Assembly (NCBI GenBank): GCA_024640085.1
Contig: JAHEFR010000027.1
Coordinates: 1-36,339 of the forward strand
Source of the DNA: Gammaproteobacteria bacterium
Lineage (GTDB): Bacteria; Pseudomonadota; Gammaproteobacteria; Steroidobacterales; XN24
Direction: 5' to 3'
Length of the DNA: 36,339 nt
The position numbers were made by a program, and so were the translations under genes. How positions within the stretch are numbered: position 1 is the first letter of the stretch; each line of letters starts with the position of its first letter. Of this stretch, positions 1-7,679 are shown piece after piece. The notes under the pieces were generated by a model that saw only the letters and a list, made by a program, of their open reading frames with translations, had not been told where the DNA came from and ran no database searches.

Positions 1-1
1 A

Positions 2-118
2 AGCTTTATACACGAGCACGCGAGGCTGAGCGGGTTTCCTGCCACCCGTGTGTACGAGGTGAAGACGATGATCGATCCGTCCACCGACCGCAGGGACAAG
101 CTGGCCCAGGTAGCCTGA
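2..118 (+). CDS. 3' end of an unidentified gene (partial)
   Basis: An open frame runs from the window edge to a TGA at 116-118, giving 38 residues that end in DRRDKLAQVA. The peptide has an ordinary mixed composition, unlike the Arg/Pro-rich shadow frames typical of this GC-rich DNA. I do not recognise the family. The last 38 bases (80-117) recur in diverged form at 1357-1394. Because the copy is short, it is not certain that this is coding rather than a repeated element. Confidence 0.35.
   Translation, partial: SFIHEHARLSGFPATRVYEVKTMIDPSTDRRDKLAQVA
80..117 (+). repeat. 38-bp direct repeat, copy 1
   Basis: Aligned without gaps to 1357-1394, 31 of 38 bases are identical, including the final block AGGTAGCCTG. 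It covers the last codons and stop of the partial gene at the window start. The second copy lies just upstream of the second 71-residue paralogue, so the repeats may mark an old local duplication. Confidence 0.5.
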
Positions 119-381
119 TTTGCGCGGGCAGGGCCGGCGGTAGCCAGTCAACAGGCCGGCGCTCGGCCCCGCTCGGCTTCATCCCTGGTCGTGCCCGATC
201 CCGCCTGCAGGGGTACCTGGCACGGCACTGAAGTCGGCGCGCTGCCCTGTCTATCGAAGGTGCGAAGAATGAAGCTTGCCCCAGCCGGTACACTCGGGGC
301 TCGAATACGCCCGACAGGGACCTCGGCGGGTAGTCGGATTCCGGACGGTCGATTCAAGCACAGCCCAGGGGGTGCAGTCCG
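119..381. other. Intergenic region without recognised gene
   Basis: This 263-bp stretch lies between the partial gene and the cyclic-nucleotide-binding membrane protein. The frames here are short and Arg/Pro-rich. It presumably holds the promoter of the downstream gene, but I see no convincing -35/-10 pair. Confidence 0.4.
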
Positions 382-984
382 ATGAACGGTGTAGAAATCC
401 TCGGTTACCTTGCTGCGGGCCTCGTCTTCACCACCTTCTATATGAAGACGATGTTGCCGCTGAGGGTGGTAGCCATCGCGAGCAACCTGGCCTTCATCGG
501 CTATGCGTACTTCGACAACCTCTATCCTATCTTCATCCTCCATGGAATCTTGCTGCCACTCAACGTGTTCCGCCTGATGCAGCTCCTCAGGTTGATGCGC
601 AGAGTTGAGGCGATCAGCCGGGCAGGGGAATTCCCGATGGAGAACCTTCTGTCGTACATGAAGAAGCGACCTCTGGCCGCCGGTGCCTATCTGTTCCGCA
701 GAGGGAACAAGGCCGAGGAGATGTACTACCTGTTGGAGGGCACAATCGCCCTGGAGGGAATAGACAAGACCGTTGAGGCGGGTGAAATTATTGGAGAGAT
801 TGGTGTGTTTTCGCCCGAGCGGCGGAGAACGGTGTCAGCCGTGGCCAAGACAGATTGCGTCGTATACGCACTGACGGCGGTGGCCGCCAAGGTCCTCTAC
901 TATCAGAATCCAAGATTCGGATACGCGGTTCTACGGCTGGCGGTATTGCACCTGGTCGGTGATGTTTCGCGCCTGGAGACCTGA
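382..984 (+). CDS. Membrane protein with C-terminal cyclic-nucleotide-binding domain
   Basis: The 200-residue product has three hydrophobic segments at about residues 7-22, 27-45 and 48-68, followed by a cyclic-nucleotide-monophosphate-binding fold at about 85-195. The phosphate-binding-cassette signature is visible as GE at 138-139 and an Arg-Thr pair at 149-150. There is no helix-turn-helix, so this is not a Crp/Fnr transcription factor. The order of short membrane helices then cNMP domain resembles the architecture of Popeye-domain proteins. The likely role is sensing cAMP or cGMP at the inner membrane; the output is unknown. The ATG is preceded by a purine-rich GGGGG at about 10 bp. A class III cyclase gene lies at 18.6-20.4 kb, but a functional link is speculative. 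Confidence 0.8.
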   Translation: MNGVEILGYLAAGLVFTTFYMKTMLPLRVVAIASNLAFIGYAYFDNLYPIFILHGILLPLNVFRLMQLLRLMRRVEAISRAGEFPMENLLSYMKKRPLAAGAYLFRRGNKAEEMYYLLEGTIALEGIDKTVEAGEIIGEIGVFSPERRRTVSAVAKTDCVVYALTAVAAKVLYYQNPRFGYAVLRLAVLHLVGDVSRLET

Positions 985-1003
985 CGGTGGAAATCTTCCC
1001 GGC

Positions 1004-1219
1004 TCAGAAGTCAGCGACGCTGCCCGTGCGCCCGGATGAGTCTCCGTAGAACCCGCGATGGTTCCGGAGCTCCGCTCTCTGGAACTTGCGGGCAAGGACG
1101 CACAGCAGTGCGCCAATGCAGGCGCCGGCGGCCCCCAGGGTCGGCGCGCCTCCGAGGGCCAAAAGAATCCCCGTCACGAGAACGGTCAGGCCGGCGACAT
1201 ATGTCGTTTCCGAGAGCAC
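1004..1219 (-). CDS. Small membrane protein, 71 residues (paralogue A)
   Basis: The product starts at a GTG preceded by GGAGAAG at a good distance. It has two hydrophobic stretches (about 7-24 and 27-43) followed by a basic, polar tail. The gene at 1543-1758 encodes a protein of exactly the same length with a shared ALGGA core, a shared ALARxF-type junction and a shared RNxR motif, so the two are clear paralogues. Both lie on the minus strand. I do not recognise a family. The arrangement suggests an inner-membrane protein with a short cytoplasmic tail. It converges on the cyclic-nucleotide-binding gene, with 19 bp between them. Confidence 0.7.
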   Translation of the reverse strand: MLSETTYVAGLTVLVTGILLALGGAPTLGAAGACIGALLCVLARKFQRAELRNHRGFYGDSSGRTGSVADF

Positions 1220-1542
1220 TTTGCTTCTCCGCGATCGACTGGTTCGACCTGACGTTAGTGCCCGACGCAGTACGCGGCTGTGACGGGTGTCCCAGATTCA
1301 CGAAGGAATCGGAACAGCGGCGGAAGGGACGGCCCCTGCTGTTATCGGTCCTGCTGTCCATCGATCGCACACACAGGCTGGCCGAGGTAGCCTGCGCGGT
1401 ATAGGCGGGTCCGGCCGCGGGTGATCATCCGGCCATCGATCCTGGCTTGCCGCCCGCCCCCTCAGCCGGGCCGGGTATCCGTCGATGCCCGTGCCCCGGA
1501 TCTTTCGGATCCCCCCGGTCTGGCGGCGGCCTTGACCCCGGA
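1220..1542. other. Intergenic region between the 71-residue paralogues
   Basis: This 323-bp stretch contains the second copy of the 38-bp repeat (1357-1394), within which CAGGCT and AGCCTG form a 6-bp inverted repeat. The leader and promoter of paralogue A should lie at its left end. No intact gene is supported. Confidence 0.45.
1357..1394 (+). repeat. 38-bp direct repeat, copy 2
   Basis: This segment matches 80-117 at 31 of 38 positions. In the frame equivalent to copy 1 it reads DRxxRLAEVA, but the stop codon is not conserved here, so it looks like a relic of the same gene end or a non-coding repeat. Its 3' half can form a hairpin (CAGGCT/AGCCTG). Confidence 0.5.
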
Positions 1543-1758
1543 TCAGATGCCGGCGATATCCTGCTGGGGTCCCGGATCGGCCCCGTAGCATGCTCGGCGG
1601 TTCCGGATCTCCTTGTCCCGGGAAAAGCGGGCAAGAGCCCAGAGCAACCCGCCGCCGAGGGCGCCGGCGACGCCCATCGACGTGGCACCGCCGAGAGCAC
1701 AGATGAGCCCCGCCACGAGGACCACAAACCCCGCGATGTAGATCGACTCCGACGGCAT
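1543..1758 (-). CDS. Small membrane protein, 71 residues (paralogue B)
   Basis: The ATG at 1758 is preceded by GGAG seven bases upstream, and the frame closes after 71 codons, the same length as paralogue A at 1004-1219. The product has two hydrophobic segments around residues 6-24 and 27-43, the ALGGA core, and a charged tail with RNRRACYG where paralogue A has RNHRGFYG. A longer frame continues upstream to 2247, but that part overlaps the flavoenzyme gene and has shadow-frame composition, so the start at 1758 is preferred. Function unknown; probably an inner-membrane protein. Confidence 0.7.
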   Translation of the reverse strand: MPSESIYIAGFVVLVAGLICALGGATSMGVAGALGGGLLWALARFSRDKEIRNRRACYGADPGPQQDIAGI

Positions 1759-1992
1759 GTTCGTACTCCGCACCGAATGGCGTGGTCGGACGGTAGCCTT
1801 CCTGACTTCCGACGGCTGTGAATTGCATCGCAGATCCCTATCAGGGAGCCGGCGCCGGCTTCCGCCGACCGGCCCGCTGGTATGATCCGGCGAGGCGCGG
1901 TCCGCATCCGTGCCGGGAGCCGTCGATGGTTGTGTTCGGGTGATGGAGCCCGAATCGCTGACCAAAGGTGCTATATCCGGGAGGCACGGGGG

Positions 1993-3168
1993 ATGGACGT
2001 ACATCCGGTGGTGGTCGTCGGCCTGGGAGCCATGGGTTCCGCGGCGTGTGCAAGCCTCGCCGCCCGCGGGGCGCCGGTCATCGGCCTGGACCGTTTCTCG
2101 CCTCCGCACGACATGGGCAGCACCCACGGGGGATCGAGGGTCATCCGCCGCGCGTACTTCGAGCATCCGGACTACGTGCCGTTGCTGCGCCGCGCCTTCC
2201 GCGGCTGGAACGAACTGGAATCCCGGACCGGCCTGGCCTGTTTCCACCGTGTCGGAGTCCTGCTGATCGGTGGAGCGGAATCCGACGTGCTACGGGGATC
2301 CCGGCAGAGCGCCGACAGGTACGACATCCCGGTACGGCATCTGGACCCGGACGCACTCGCCGTCGCGTTTCCCCAGTTCAGCCTGCCGGAAACCATGTAT
2401 GGATTGCTGGAACCGGGTGCCGGATTCCTGGTGCCCGAGAACGGCGTCCAGGGGCACCTGGAGATCGCTCGGCGATACGGCGCCGATCTGCGGTATGGGA
2501 CCCGGGTGCTGGGGCTGGAGGCGGACGATCAGGGTGGCGTCGTACGCATCGAGAATGGCGAGATCCGTGCCGCGCGGATTGTGGTGACCGTCGGCGCGTG
2601 GGTCGATCATCTGCTGCCTTCCCTGCGGTCGCGTGTCGAATTTGCTCCCCAGCTCAAGCACATCGTCTGGTTCCTCCCGCGGGACGTTGCGGCATGCTCC
2701 GCGGGCAGGATGCCGGCCTGGGTGATGGACGATGGGGGTGCCTGCGGCGACGGCCTCTACTACGGTGTGCCGGCCTGGCCTGGGCAGATCGGACCCGCCG
2801 GGGTGAAGGTCGGGTTCCACGGCCCCGGCGCGCCAGTGGATCCGGACAACGGGGACCGCGGTCCCGATGCTGCCGTGGTCACGCGCTTCGAACGGGACGT
2901 GCATGGGTTCCTGCCGGATGTGCTGGACGGCCCGTCGGCGGCAGCGACCTGCCTCTACACCATGTCGCCGGACCGACACTTCGTCATCGACAGGCTTCCC
3001 GGTTCCTCAGCGGTGGTGTTTGCCGCCGGGTTCAGCGGCCACGGCTACAAGTTCGCACCGGTGGTCGGGGAACTGCTCGCCGACCTGGCCTTGCAGGGCC
3101 ACAGCAACATCGAAGCCGGTTTCCTCAGCCTGGATCGATTCAGCGCAGGCACTGGATCTGCGGTCTGA
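1993..3168 (+). CDS. FAD-dependent N-methyl amino acid oxidase (monomeric sarcosine oxidase / N-methyltryptophan oxidase family)
   Basis: The 391-residue product matches the length of this family (about 370-390). It opens with a Rossmann dinucleotide motif (VVGLGAMGS, 8-16), followed by HGGSR at 45-49. The Cys at 320 in the CLYTMSPD context fits the cysteine that binds FAD covalently in monomeric sarcosine oxidase. The KVGFH motif at about 272-276 fits the oxygen-activating lysine region. The expected reaction is oxidative demethylation of a secondary amino acid to the free amine, formaldehyde and hydrogen peroxide; the substrate cannot be chosen from sequence. The frame is open from 1882, but the FAD motif starts right after the ATG at 1993, which has a GGGAGG-like site upstream. 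The gene stands alone and converges on the next gene. Confidence 0.85.
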   Translation: MDVHPVVVVGLGAMGSAACASLAARGAPVIGLDRFSPPHDMGSTHGGSRVIRRAYFEHPDYVPLLRRAFRGWNELESRTGLACFHRVGVLLIGGAESDVLRGSRQSADRYDIPVRHLDPDALAVAFPQFSLPETMYGLLEPGAGFLVPENGVQGHLEIARRYGADLRYGTRVLGLEADDQGGVVRIENGEIRAARIVVTVGAWVDHLLPSLRSRVEFAPQLKHIVWFLPRDVAACSAGRMPAWVMDDGGACGDGLYYGVPAWPGQIGPAGVKVGFHGPGAPVDPDNGDRGPDAAVVTRFERDVHGFLPDVLDGPSAAATCLYTMSPDRHFVIDRLPGSSAVVFAAGFSGHGYKFAPVVGELLADLALQGHSNIEAGFLSLDRFSAGTGSAV

Positions 3169-3183
3169 AAACAGCTGACTCCC

Positions 3184-4410
3184 TCAGCGGTCGCCGGGCA
3201 CCACATTGAAGGAAATGCAGAGTCGCTCGTGGTCATCCGCGAAGGGCAGCGTCCGGTGCCAGAAGTAGGACGGAAACGCGATGAGCCGCCCTTCCTCCGG
3301 CTGAATCCGTCGTATGGCCGGCGATGAGTCATGGAACAGGTCGTCTGTGCCCCGGCCGAATTCAATCCAGCCGGCCTGTGATCCCTCGCTCTCCCGCACC
3401 GCCGGCGGAAGGCGGACGTAGTAGACGCCGCTGATCCATGCGTCCTGGTGGTAATGGGGAACCTGGAAACCGCCGCTCCACATACGCACCCCCCAGCCGC
3501 TGAGGTGCCAGCGCTTGGGACGGCCGGCAATGAAAGGATGATCCGCATCCAGTTCCAGCCCGTCCTGCATCCGCGACACCGCGTTTTTCACAGCAACGAT
3601 CAGCGCGTGAATGGCGGGGTCGTCAGAGTTCAAAATCTCGCCTGTGTCGAGTCCGTTGGTTGTTGTCCTCTCGGCGCCCAGGGAAGGGTGGTCGAGGATG
3701 AGGCGAGCCAGGCAGTCGTTGAGCTCTGCCGCATTGCCGAACCCGTCGCCACCCTCGAAGCCGTCGATATGGATCATGGTCTCCAGGTCTACCAGGGCAG
3801 CGATTCCGGCCTGTTCCTTCATCTGGGAAAGTGCCGCGATCTTGTGGGCCAGCCCGTGGACGTCGCCGGGCGTTCTCGCCAGCACTGACTCAATCTGTTC
3901 AAGCGCCCTCTCCGGCTCCTGCATGCGTAGCAGGGCGAGGGCGAGAGCGCCGCGGGCTCTATCGTCGCGGGCATCCAGCGCGACAGCCCGTTCCAGCGCC
4001 TCGACGGACTCGCGCAGGCATTCCGGCCTGTCCATCAGCAGCATGCCCAGGTTGTAGAAGGCAGACTGCCGTCGAGGCTGGTCCGCGACCAGCGCCCGAA
4101 GACACTGGATACCGTCCTCTTCCTGGCCATTCTCTCCCAGGATGCACGCCAGTGCCTCCATGGCGCGGCCGTCCTCCGAGCCTGCCGCAACCGCACGCCG
4201 AAGCAGATCCACCGCCGCCTCCGGTTCGCCGGCCTGGTACTTCAGGACGCCCAGGAGACGCAGCAGTTCATGGTGCCGGGGGAAACGGTCGAGCAACATC
4301 CGGTATGCCATCTCCGCTTCCTGCAGTCGTCCCTCCAGGTGAAAGCGATGGGCAGTCGCCAGGCTCTCGCGCAGGGAGGTCGAAGGTGGAATGGGATTCG
4401 TTGTCGTCAC
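3184..4410 (-). CDS. TPR protein with C-terminal 2-oxoglutarate/Fe(II) oxygenase domain
   Basis: From the preferred GTG start the product has 408 residues. Residues about 16-220 form tetratricopeptide repeats. The C-terminal part carries the double-stranded-beta-helix iron triad: H321 and D323 in an HxD motif followed by SGVYYV, and H385 in FPSYFWHR, with an Arg at 396 placed to bind 2-oxoglutarate. The SGVYY and FPSxxWHR contexts are typical of the putative 2OG-Fe(II) oxygenase family 5. The substrate is unknown; TPR fusion suggests a protein or a carrier-bound target. The frame stays open to 4608, but the N-terminal extension is low complexity. The GTG at 4410 has an AGG nearby. The start is uncertain. 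Confidence 0.75.
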   Translation of the reverse strand: MTTTNPIPPSTSLRESLATAHRFHLEGRLQEAEMAYRMLLDRFPRHHELLRLLGVLKYQAGEPEAAVDLLRRAVAAGSEDGRAMEALACILGENGQEEDGIQCLRALVADQPRRQSAFYNLGMLLMDRPECLRESVEALERAVALDARDDRARGALALALLRMQEPERALEQIESVLARTPGDVHGLAHKIAALSQMKEQAGIAALVDLETMIHIDGFEGGDGFGNAAELNDCLARLILDHPSLGAERTTTNGLDTGEILNSDDPAIHALIVAVKNAVSRMQDGLELDADHPFIAGRPKRWHLSGWGVRMWSGGFQVPHYHQDAWISGVYYVRLPPAVRESEGSQAGWIEFGRGTDDLFHDSSPAIRRIQPEEGRLIAFPSYFWHRTLPFADDHERLCISFNVVPGDR

Positions 4411-4677
4411 GGACCTGGAAAGGATCGGGGTGTGCTTGTCTGCGGGGTCTCCCAACTTAATCCGGTGACGGGAGGTCTGGCAAGTGGAGGTGACGGGAGA
4501 TAATGTCCGCTGAAACAGGGCCGGCGCGGACAGACCGTAGCCGGTGGCCCCGAACATCCCCCTACGGGTCTGTTCCGGGCCGTCGTGCCGCAACGCATAC
4601 GCGGTCAAGAATCCTGCTGCATCGAACGCCGTTTTGAGCTATACAGTTATCGCGCCTAGCGCTACAGGGAGACGACG
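4411..4677. other. Divergent intergenic region
   Basis: These 267 bp separate the TPR-oxygenase and the histone-like gene and should hold both promoters. A TATACA sequence near 4641 is a possible -10 for the rightward gene, but I find no good matching -35. If the upstream ATG at 4608 is used, part of this region is coding. Confidence 0.4.
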
Positions 4678-5157
4678 ATGACGAGCAAGAAGGCACCAGC
4701 AAAGAAGACCACTTCCAGGAAGAAGGCTTCAAAGAAGAAGCCGACTTTGAAACAGAAGCTCCAGGCCATGGAGAAGTCCGTGGAGAAGGGCGCCGCGGAT
4801 CTGGGGCGTCGGGTGAAGGCCGAGATGCCCGCAGTCAAGGCCAGGGCCAAAAAGGCGGGCAAGGCCGTGGCCAAGAAGGCAGCCGAGGTCGAGGCCGCGA
4901 TCGAGAAGGAGGTCAAGAAAGACGTGGCCAAGGTGAAGCAGAGAATGGCAGCAAGGAAGAAGGCTACGGCCAAGAAGAAACCGGCGGCCAAGAAGAAGGC
5001 TGCCACAACGAAGAAAGCTGCGACAAAGAAGAAAGCGGCGGCAAGCAAGAAACCGGCGGCCCGGCGCAAGCCCGCTGCGAGGAAGGCAACCGCCAGGCGT
5101 CCTTCGGCGAAAAAGAAAGCCGCGGCGCGCAGGAAGCCTGCAGGCAAGAAGAAGTAA
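4678..5157 (+). CDS. Histone H1-like Lys/Ala-rich DNA-binding protein
   Basis: The 159-residue product is dominated by Lys and Ala with Arg near the end. Residues about 25-95 are a mixed, helix-prone region (QKLQAMEKSVEKGA and following). Residues 95-159 are a repetitive KKPAAKKKAA-type tail like that of AlgP and other bacterial H1-like proteins. Such proteins bind DNA through the basic tail and affect nucleoid compaction or transcription; a function here is inferred from composition only. GGGAG lies six bases upstream of the ATG. A perfect 11-bp hairpin follows the stop. The gene appears monocistronic. Confidence 0.8.
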   Translation: MTSKKAPAKKTTSRKKASKKKPTLKQKLQAMEKSVEKGAADLGRRVKAEMPAVKARAKKAGKAVAKKAAEVEAAIEKEVKKDVAKVKQRMAARKKATAKKKPAAKKKAATTKKAATKKKAAASKKPAARRKPAARKATARRPSAKKKAAARRKPAGKKK

Positions 5158-5172
5158 GGATCCCCATTCACA

Positions 5173-5199
5173 CCCGGGCGCAGATTTGCTGCGCCCGGG
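5173..5199 (+). terminator. Hairpin after the histone-like gene
   Basis: CCCGGGCGCAG, a five-base loop ATTTG, and CTGCGCCCGGG form a perfect 11-bp stem beginning 15 bases after the stop codon. There is no downstream T-run, so it may be a weak intrinsic terminator or an RNA-stabilising hairpin. Confidence 0.6.
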
Positions 5200-5356
5200 A
5201 GTCCGTCCCTGCCTGCCCCGACTATCCCGTTCGGACTAAGGAAGCCCCGGCCCGGCCGCCAGTCCCGAATCCGGCAGCCGCCGCGGCCACATTCTCCTCG
5301 CCGGGCTGTCGGGACAGACTGTGGACACCATCGGCAATGTGCTACAAGGTATGGCC

Positions 5357-6715
5357 ATGGCGTTTAAGCGAGCCCTGGTAGTCGACGACTCCAAGTCAGC
5401 CCGGATGGCGCTCAAGGCCCTTCTCGAGGAGCAGGAGTTACACGTTTACCTTGCCGAGACCGGCGAGGACGCGATCGAATTCCTTCGGACCCAGGCCGTC
5501 GACGTGATCTTCATGGACCACTCCATGCCGGGCATGACCGGCCTGGAGGCGGTCTCGGTGATCAAGGGCAATCCCCGCACGGCGATGATCCCCGTGATGA
5601 TGTACACAGCCAAGGAGGGCGAGGTCTACGTGGGTCAGGCTCGCGCCCTTGGCGCGGTCGGCGTATTGCCGAAACAGGTTCAACCGGGTGCCCTGTTCGA
5701 TATGCTGCTGAAGCTTGGTCTGGTCAGGGACAGGCGCGCCGAGCTGCGAGCGGCGGAAAGCGGGGAGGCGGCGGAAGCGACAGAACATGCCCCGGACGAG
5801 GTGGATCGCCAGTACGAGCAGCAGGCCCTCGGCATGTCGGTACAAGCGCTGGTCAGCCGCATACTCGAGGACCAGCACACCGTGTTGCGCTCCGACATCC
5901 TCAGCAGCCACAGGAACTTCGCCAGGCAGGTTGCCGCGGAGATATTCCAGAAGCAGAGGGCGGAGGCGGAACTGGCGAAACTGACGCCGCCGCCGGCAAA
6001 AACGTATGGCCGGGGCGCCGTTTTCTTTCTGGCTCTTGCGCTGCTGGTGCCGACCCTGATCCTTCTGGCGACGGTCTGGCAGCTCAGAGGTGAACGGGAC
6101 GCGGCGTTGAACGACAACGCCAGGCTCGTGGAAGCGGCCCAGCGCCAGCTGGCCGCGGCACAGACCGAGACAAGTGATCTCGTCTCCGGAATGGAAGCGG
6201 AACTCGCGCATGCGCAGTCCCGCTACCTGACCTCTCTGGCGGCCATTCAATGGGCGGTCAATAGAGATGGCGGAGTGCCCTTTGACGAATTGCCTCTGAA
6301 CGAAAATCGCCAGGAGACCCTGGAATCGTTGCTGGTGTATGCCCGTGCGCTCGGCTTCCAGGGAACCGTGCGTGTCGAGTCCCATCTCGGGGAATTCTGT
6401 CTCGTACCCGACGACCGCGGTGGATACCGGTTGCCGGAGGCCGACATGCCGCTGGCCCAATGCGTCATGATCGGCCATCCACAGGATAACTCTGACTCCG
6501 CCGTGGATCGCCAGGCGATCGGGTTCGCCAATTTCCTTGCGACTTCACCCCTGGTGAACGGATCCGGGGTCGACGTGGAGGTTGTTGCCCACGACCGCTC
6601 GGGCTCGGTCCGGCGTTACCCGTTTCCCGCAAACCTCCAGACAGCGGGCGAGTGGAATCGCATCGCCGAGAAGAATAACCGGGTCGAGTATTCGCTGCTC
6701 CCCGTCAGTCCCTGA
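5357..6715 (+). CDS. Receiver-domain protein with transmembrane anchor
   Basis: From the ATG at 5357 the product has 452 residues. Residues 4-120 are a CheY-like receiver: D10/D11, phosphoacceptor D54 (FMDHSMPGM), T84 and K106 are all present. A linker leads to one transmembrane helix at about 218-243, then a coiled coil (about 244-290) and a C-terminal region of about 160 residues that I do not recognise. A cytoplasmic receiver placed before a membrane helix, with the unknown part presumably periplasmic, is unusual and suggests phosphorylation-dependent signalling across the membrane. AAGG lies six bases upstream of this ATG; a GTG at 5321 and an ATG at 5351 are alternative starts. No histidine kinase is adjacent. 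Confidence 0.75.
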   Translation: MAFKRALVVDDSKSARMALKALLEEQELHVYLAETGEDAIEFLRTQAVDVIFMDHSMPGMTGLEAVSVIKGNPRTAMIPVMMYTAKEGEVYVGQARALGAVGVLPKQVQPGALFDMLLKLGLVRDRRAELRAAESGEAAEATEHAPDEVDRQYEQQALGMSVQALVSRILEDQHTVLRSDILSSHRNFARQVAAEIFQKQRAEAELAKLTPPPAKTYGRGAVFFLALALLVPTLILLATVWQLRGERDAALNDNARLVEAAQRQLAAAQTETSDLVSGMEAELAHAQSRYLTSLAAIQWAVNRDGGVPFDELPLNENRQETLESLLVYARALGFQGTVRVESHLGEFCLVPDDRGGYRLPEADMPLAQCVMIGHPQDNSDSAVDRQAIGFANFLATSPLVNGSGVDVEVVAHDRSGSVRRYPFPANLQTAGEWNRIAEKNNRVEYSLLPVSP

Positions 6716-6884
6716 GACCGCTCTCCGGGGGCCGGCGCCGCCTTCGCTGGCGCCATGATGAAATCCCTTTGCGGCGACTGAATTCAGAGTAGAATTGCCC
6801 TCCGATCGGGGCGGGTCCGTTCACCTTCTGCCGTAGGCAGGGGGGTGGCTCGCCGGTCGTGTCAGGCCCATCAGAGGTTACGTC

Positions 6885-7679
6885 ATGACCACCACGTTCG
6901 CCCATCTATCCTCTACTCCGTCTCATGTGCGGCATCCGCTGGGATCCGTCGTTGCGGTGTTGTTGATGCTGCTGGTCGGCCTGCTCATCAGCGAGACCGC
7001 TGCCGCGGAATCCGAGGGCGTGCTGATCTTGTCCAGCAACTTCGAGCTGAAGCAGGTCACCGCCCACGGGATGCTCGAGGCCAAACCGGAGGACTCCGAG
7101 GCCGCGCGCCGCGTCCTGCGCCAGGCCGTGACGGCGGCGATGGACACTCACCCGGACTTGCAGGGGGTTGCGCTGCCGACTCTGGATGCGGATGAACAGG
7201 CCGCCGTGGACGAACACGTGGCTCTGCTCTCGACGATCATCGACAACGTCCGCTTCATGGAGGAGCGGAATACCGCAGGCTACGCCCGCAAGAGCGCCCT
7301 GGGTGTGGCTGCCATCTCGGCGCGGGATTACAGCATGGGCGCCGGCCTGAACTTCCTGGCCGAACGGACCGGTGCCCGTCAGGCGCTGATCGTGACTGGA
7401 TGGCATGTAGCGCCCACCGGTGGACGTGTCGCACTGGGAATCCTGCTCTACGGGATGCCACCGCCGCAGGCCGGCGCATTGTCCGTGGCCATGGCCGACC
7501 TGGGGACCGGTCGACTCACCTGGTTCCGGTCCACCCAGGAAGTGTATGACGGGGTCTCGTACGCGTTCCTCGGGCAGGGCAAGAGCGTGGACGACGACGT
7601 CGTCACCGATCCGGCCAGGGCGGAAGCCCTGTTCCGCGACATGCTCGCCAGTTACCGGGGGCAAGGGCAGGCTCAGTGA
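6885..7679 (+). CDS. Exported protein of unknown function
   Basis: The 264-residue product has a long N-terminal region with a hydrophobic core at about 21-36 followed by ETAAAES, which fits a signal peptide or membrane anchor with cleavage near 41-43. The mature part contains mixed alpha/beta sequence without a motif I recognise. GAGG stands eight bases before the ATG. The stop overlaps the GTG of the next gene (GTGA), so the three genes up to 9387 are translationally coupled. Context with an M48 protease lipoprotein and a second lipoprotein points to an envelope function. Confidence 0.7.
   Translation: MTTTFAHLSSTPSHVRHPLGSVVAVLLMLLVGLLISETAAAESEGVLILSSNFELKQVTAHGMLEAKPEDSEAARRVLRQAVTAAMDTHPDLQGVALPTLDADEQAAVDEHVALLSTIIDNVRFMEERNTAGYARKSALGVAAISARDYSMGAGLNFLAERTGARQALIVTGWHVAPTGGRVALGILLYGMPPPQAGALSVAMADLGTGRLTWFRSTQEVYDGVSYAFLGQGKSVDDDVVTDPARAEALFRDMLASYRGQGQAQ

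Noticed and set aside
1543-2247. 234-codon minus-strand frame
   Set aside because: Only the last 71 codons resemble paralogue A and have a ribosome-binding site; the rest overlaps the flavoenzyme gene and has shadow composition.
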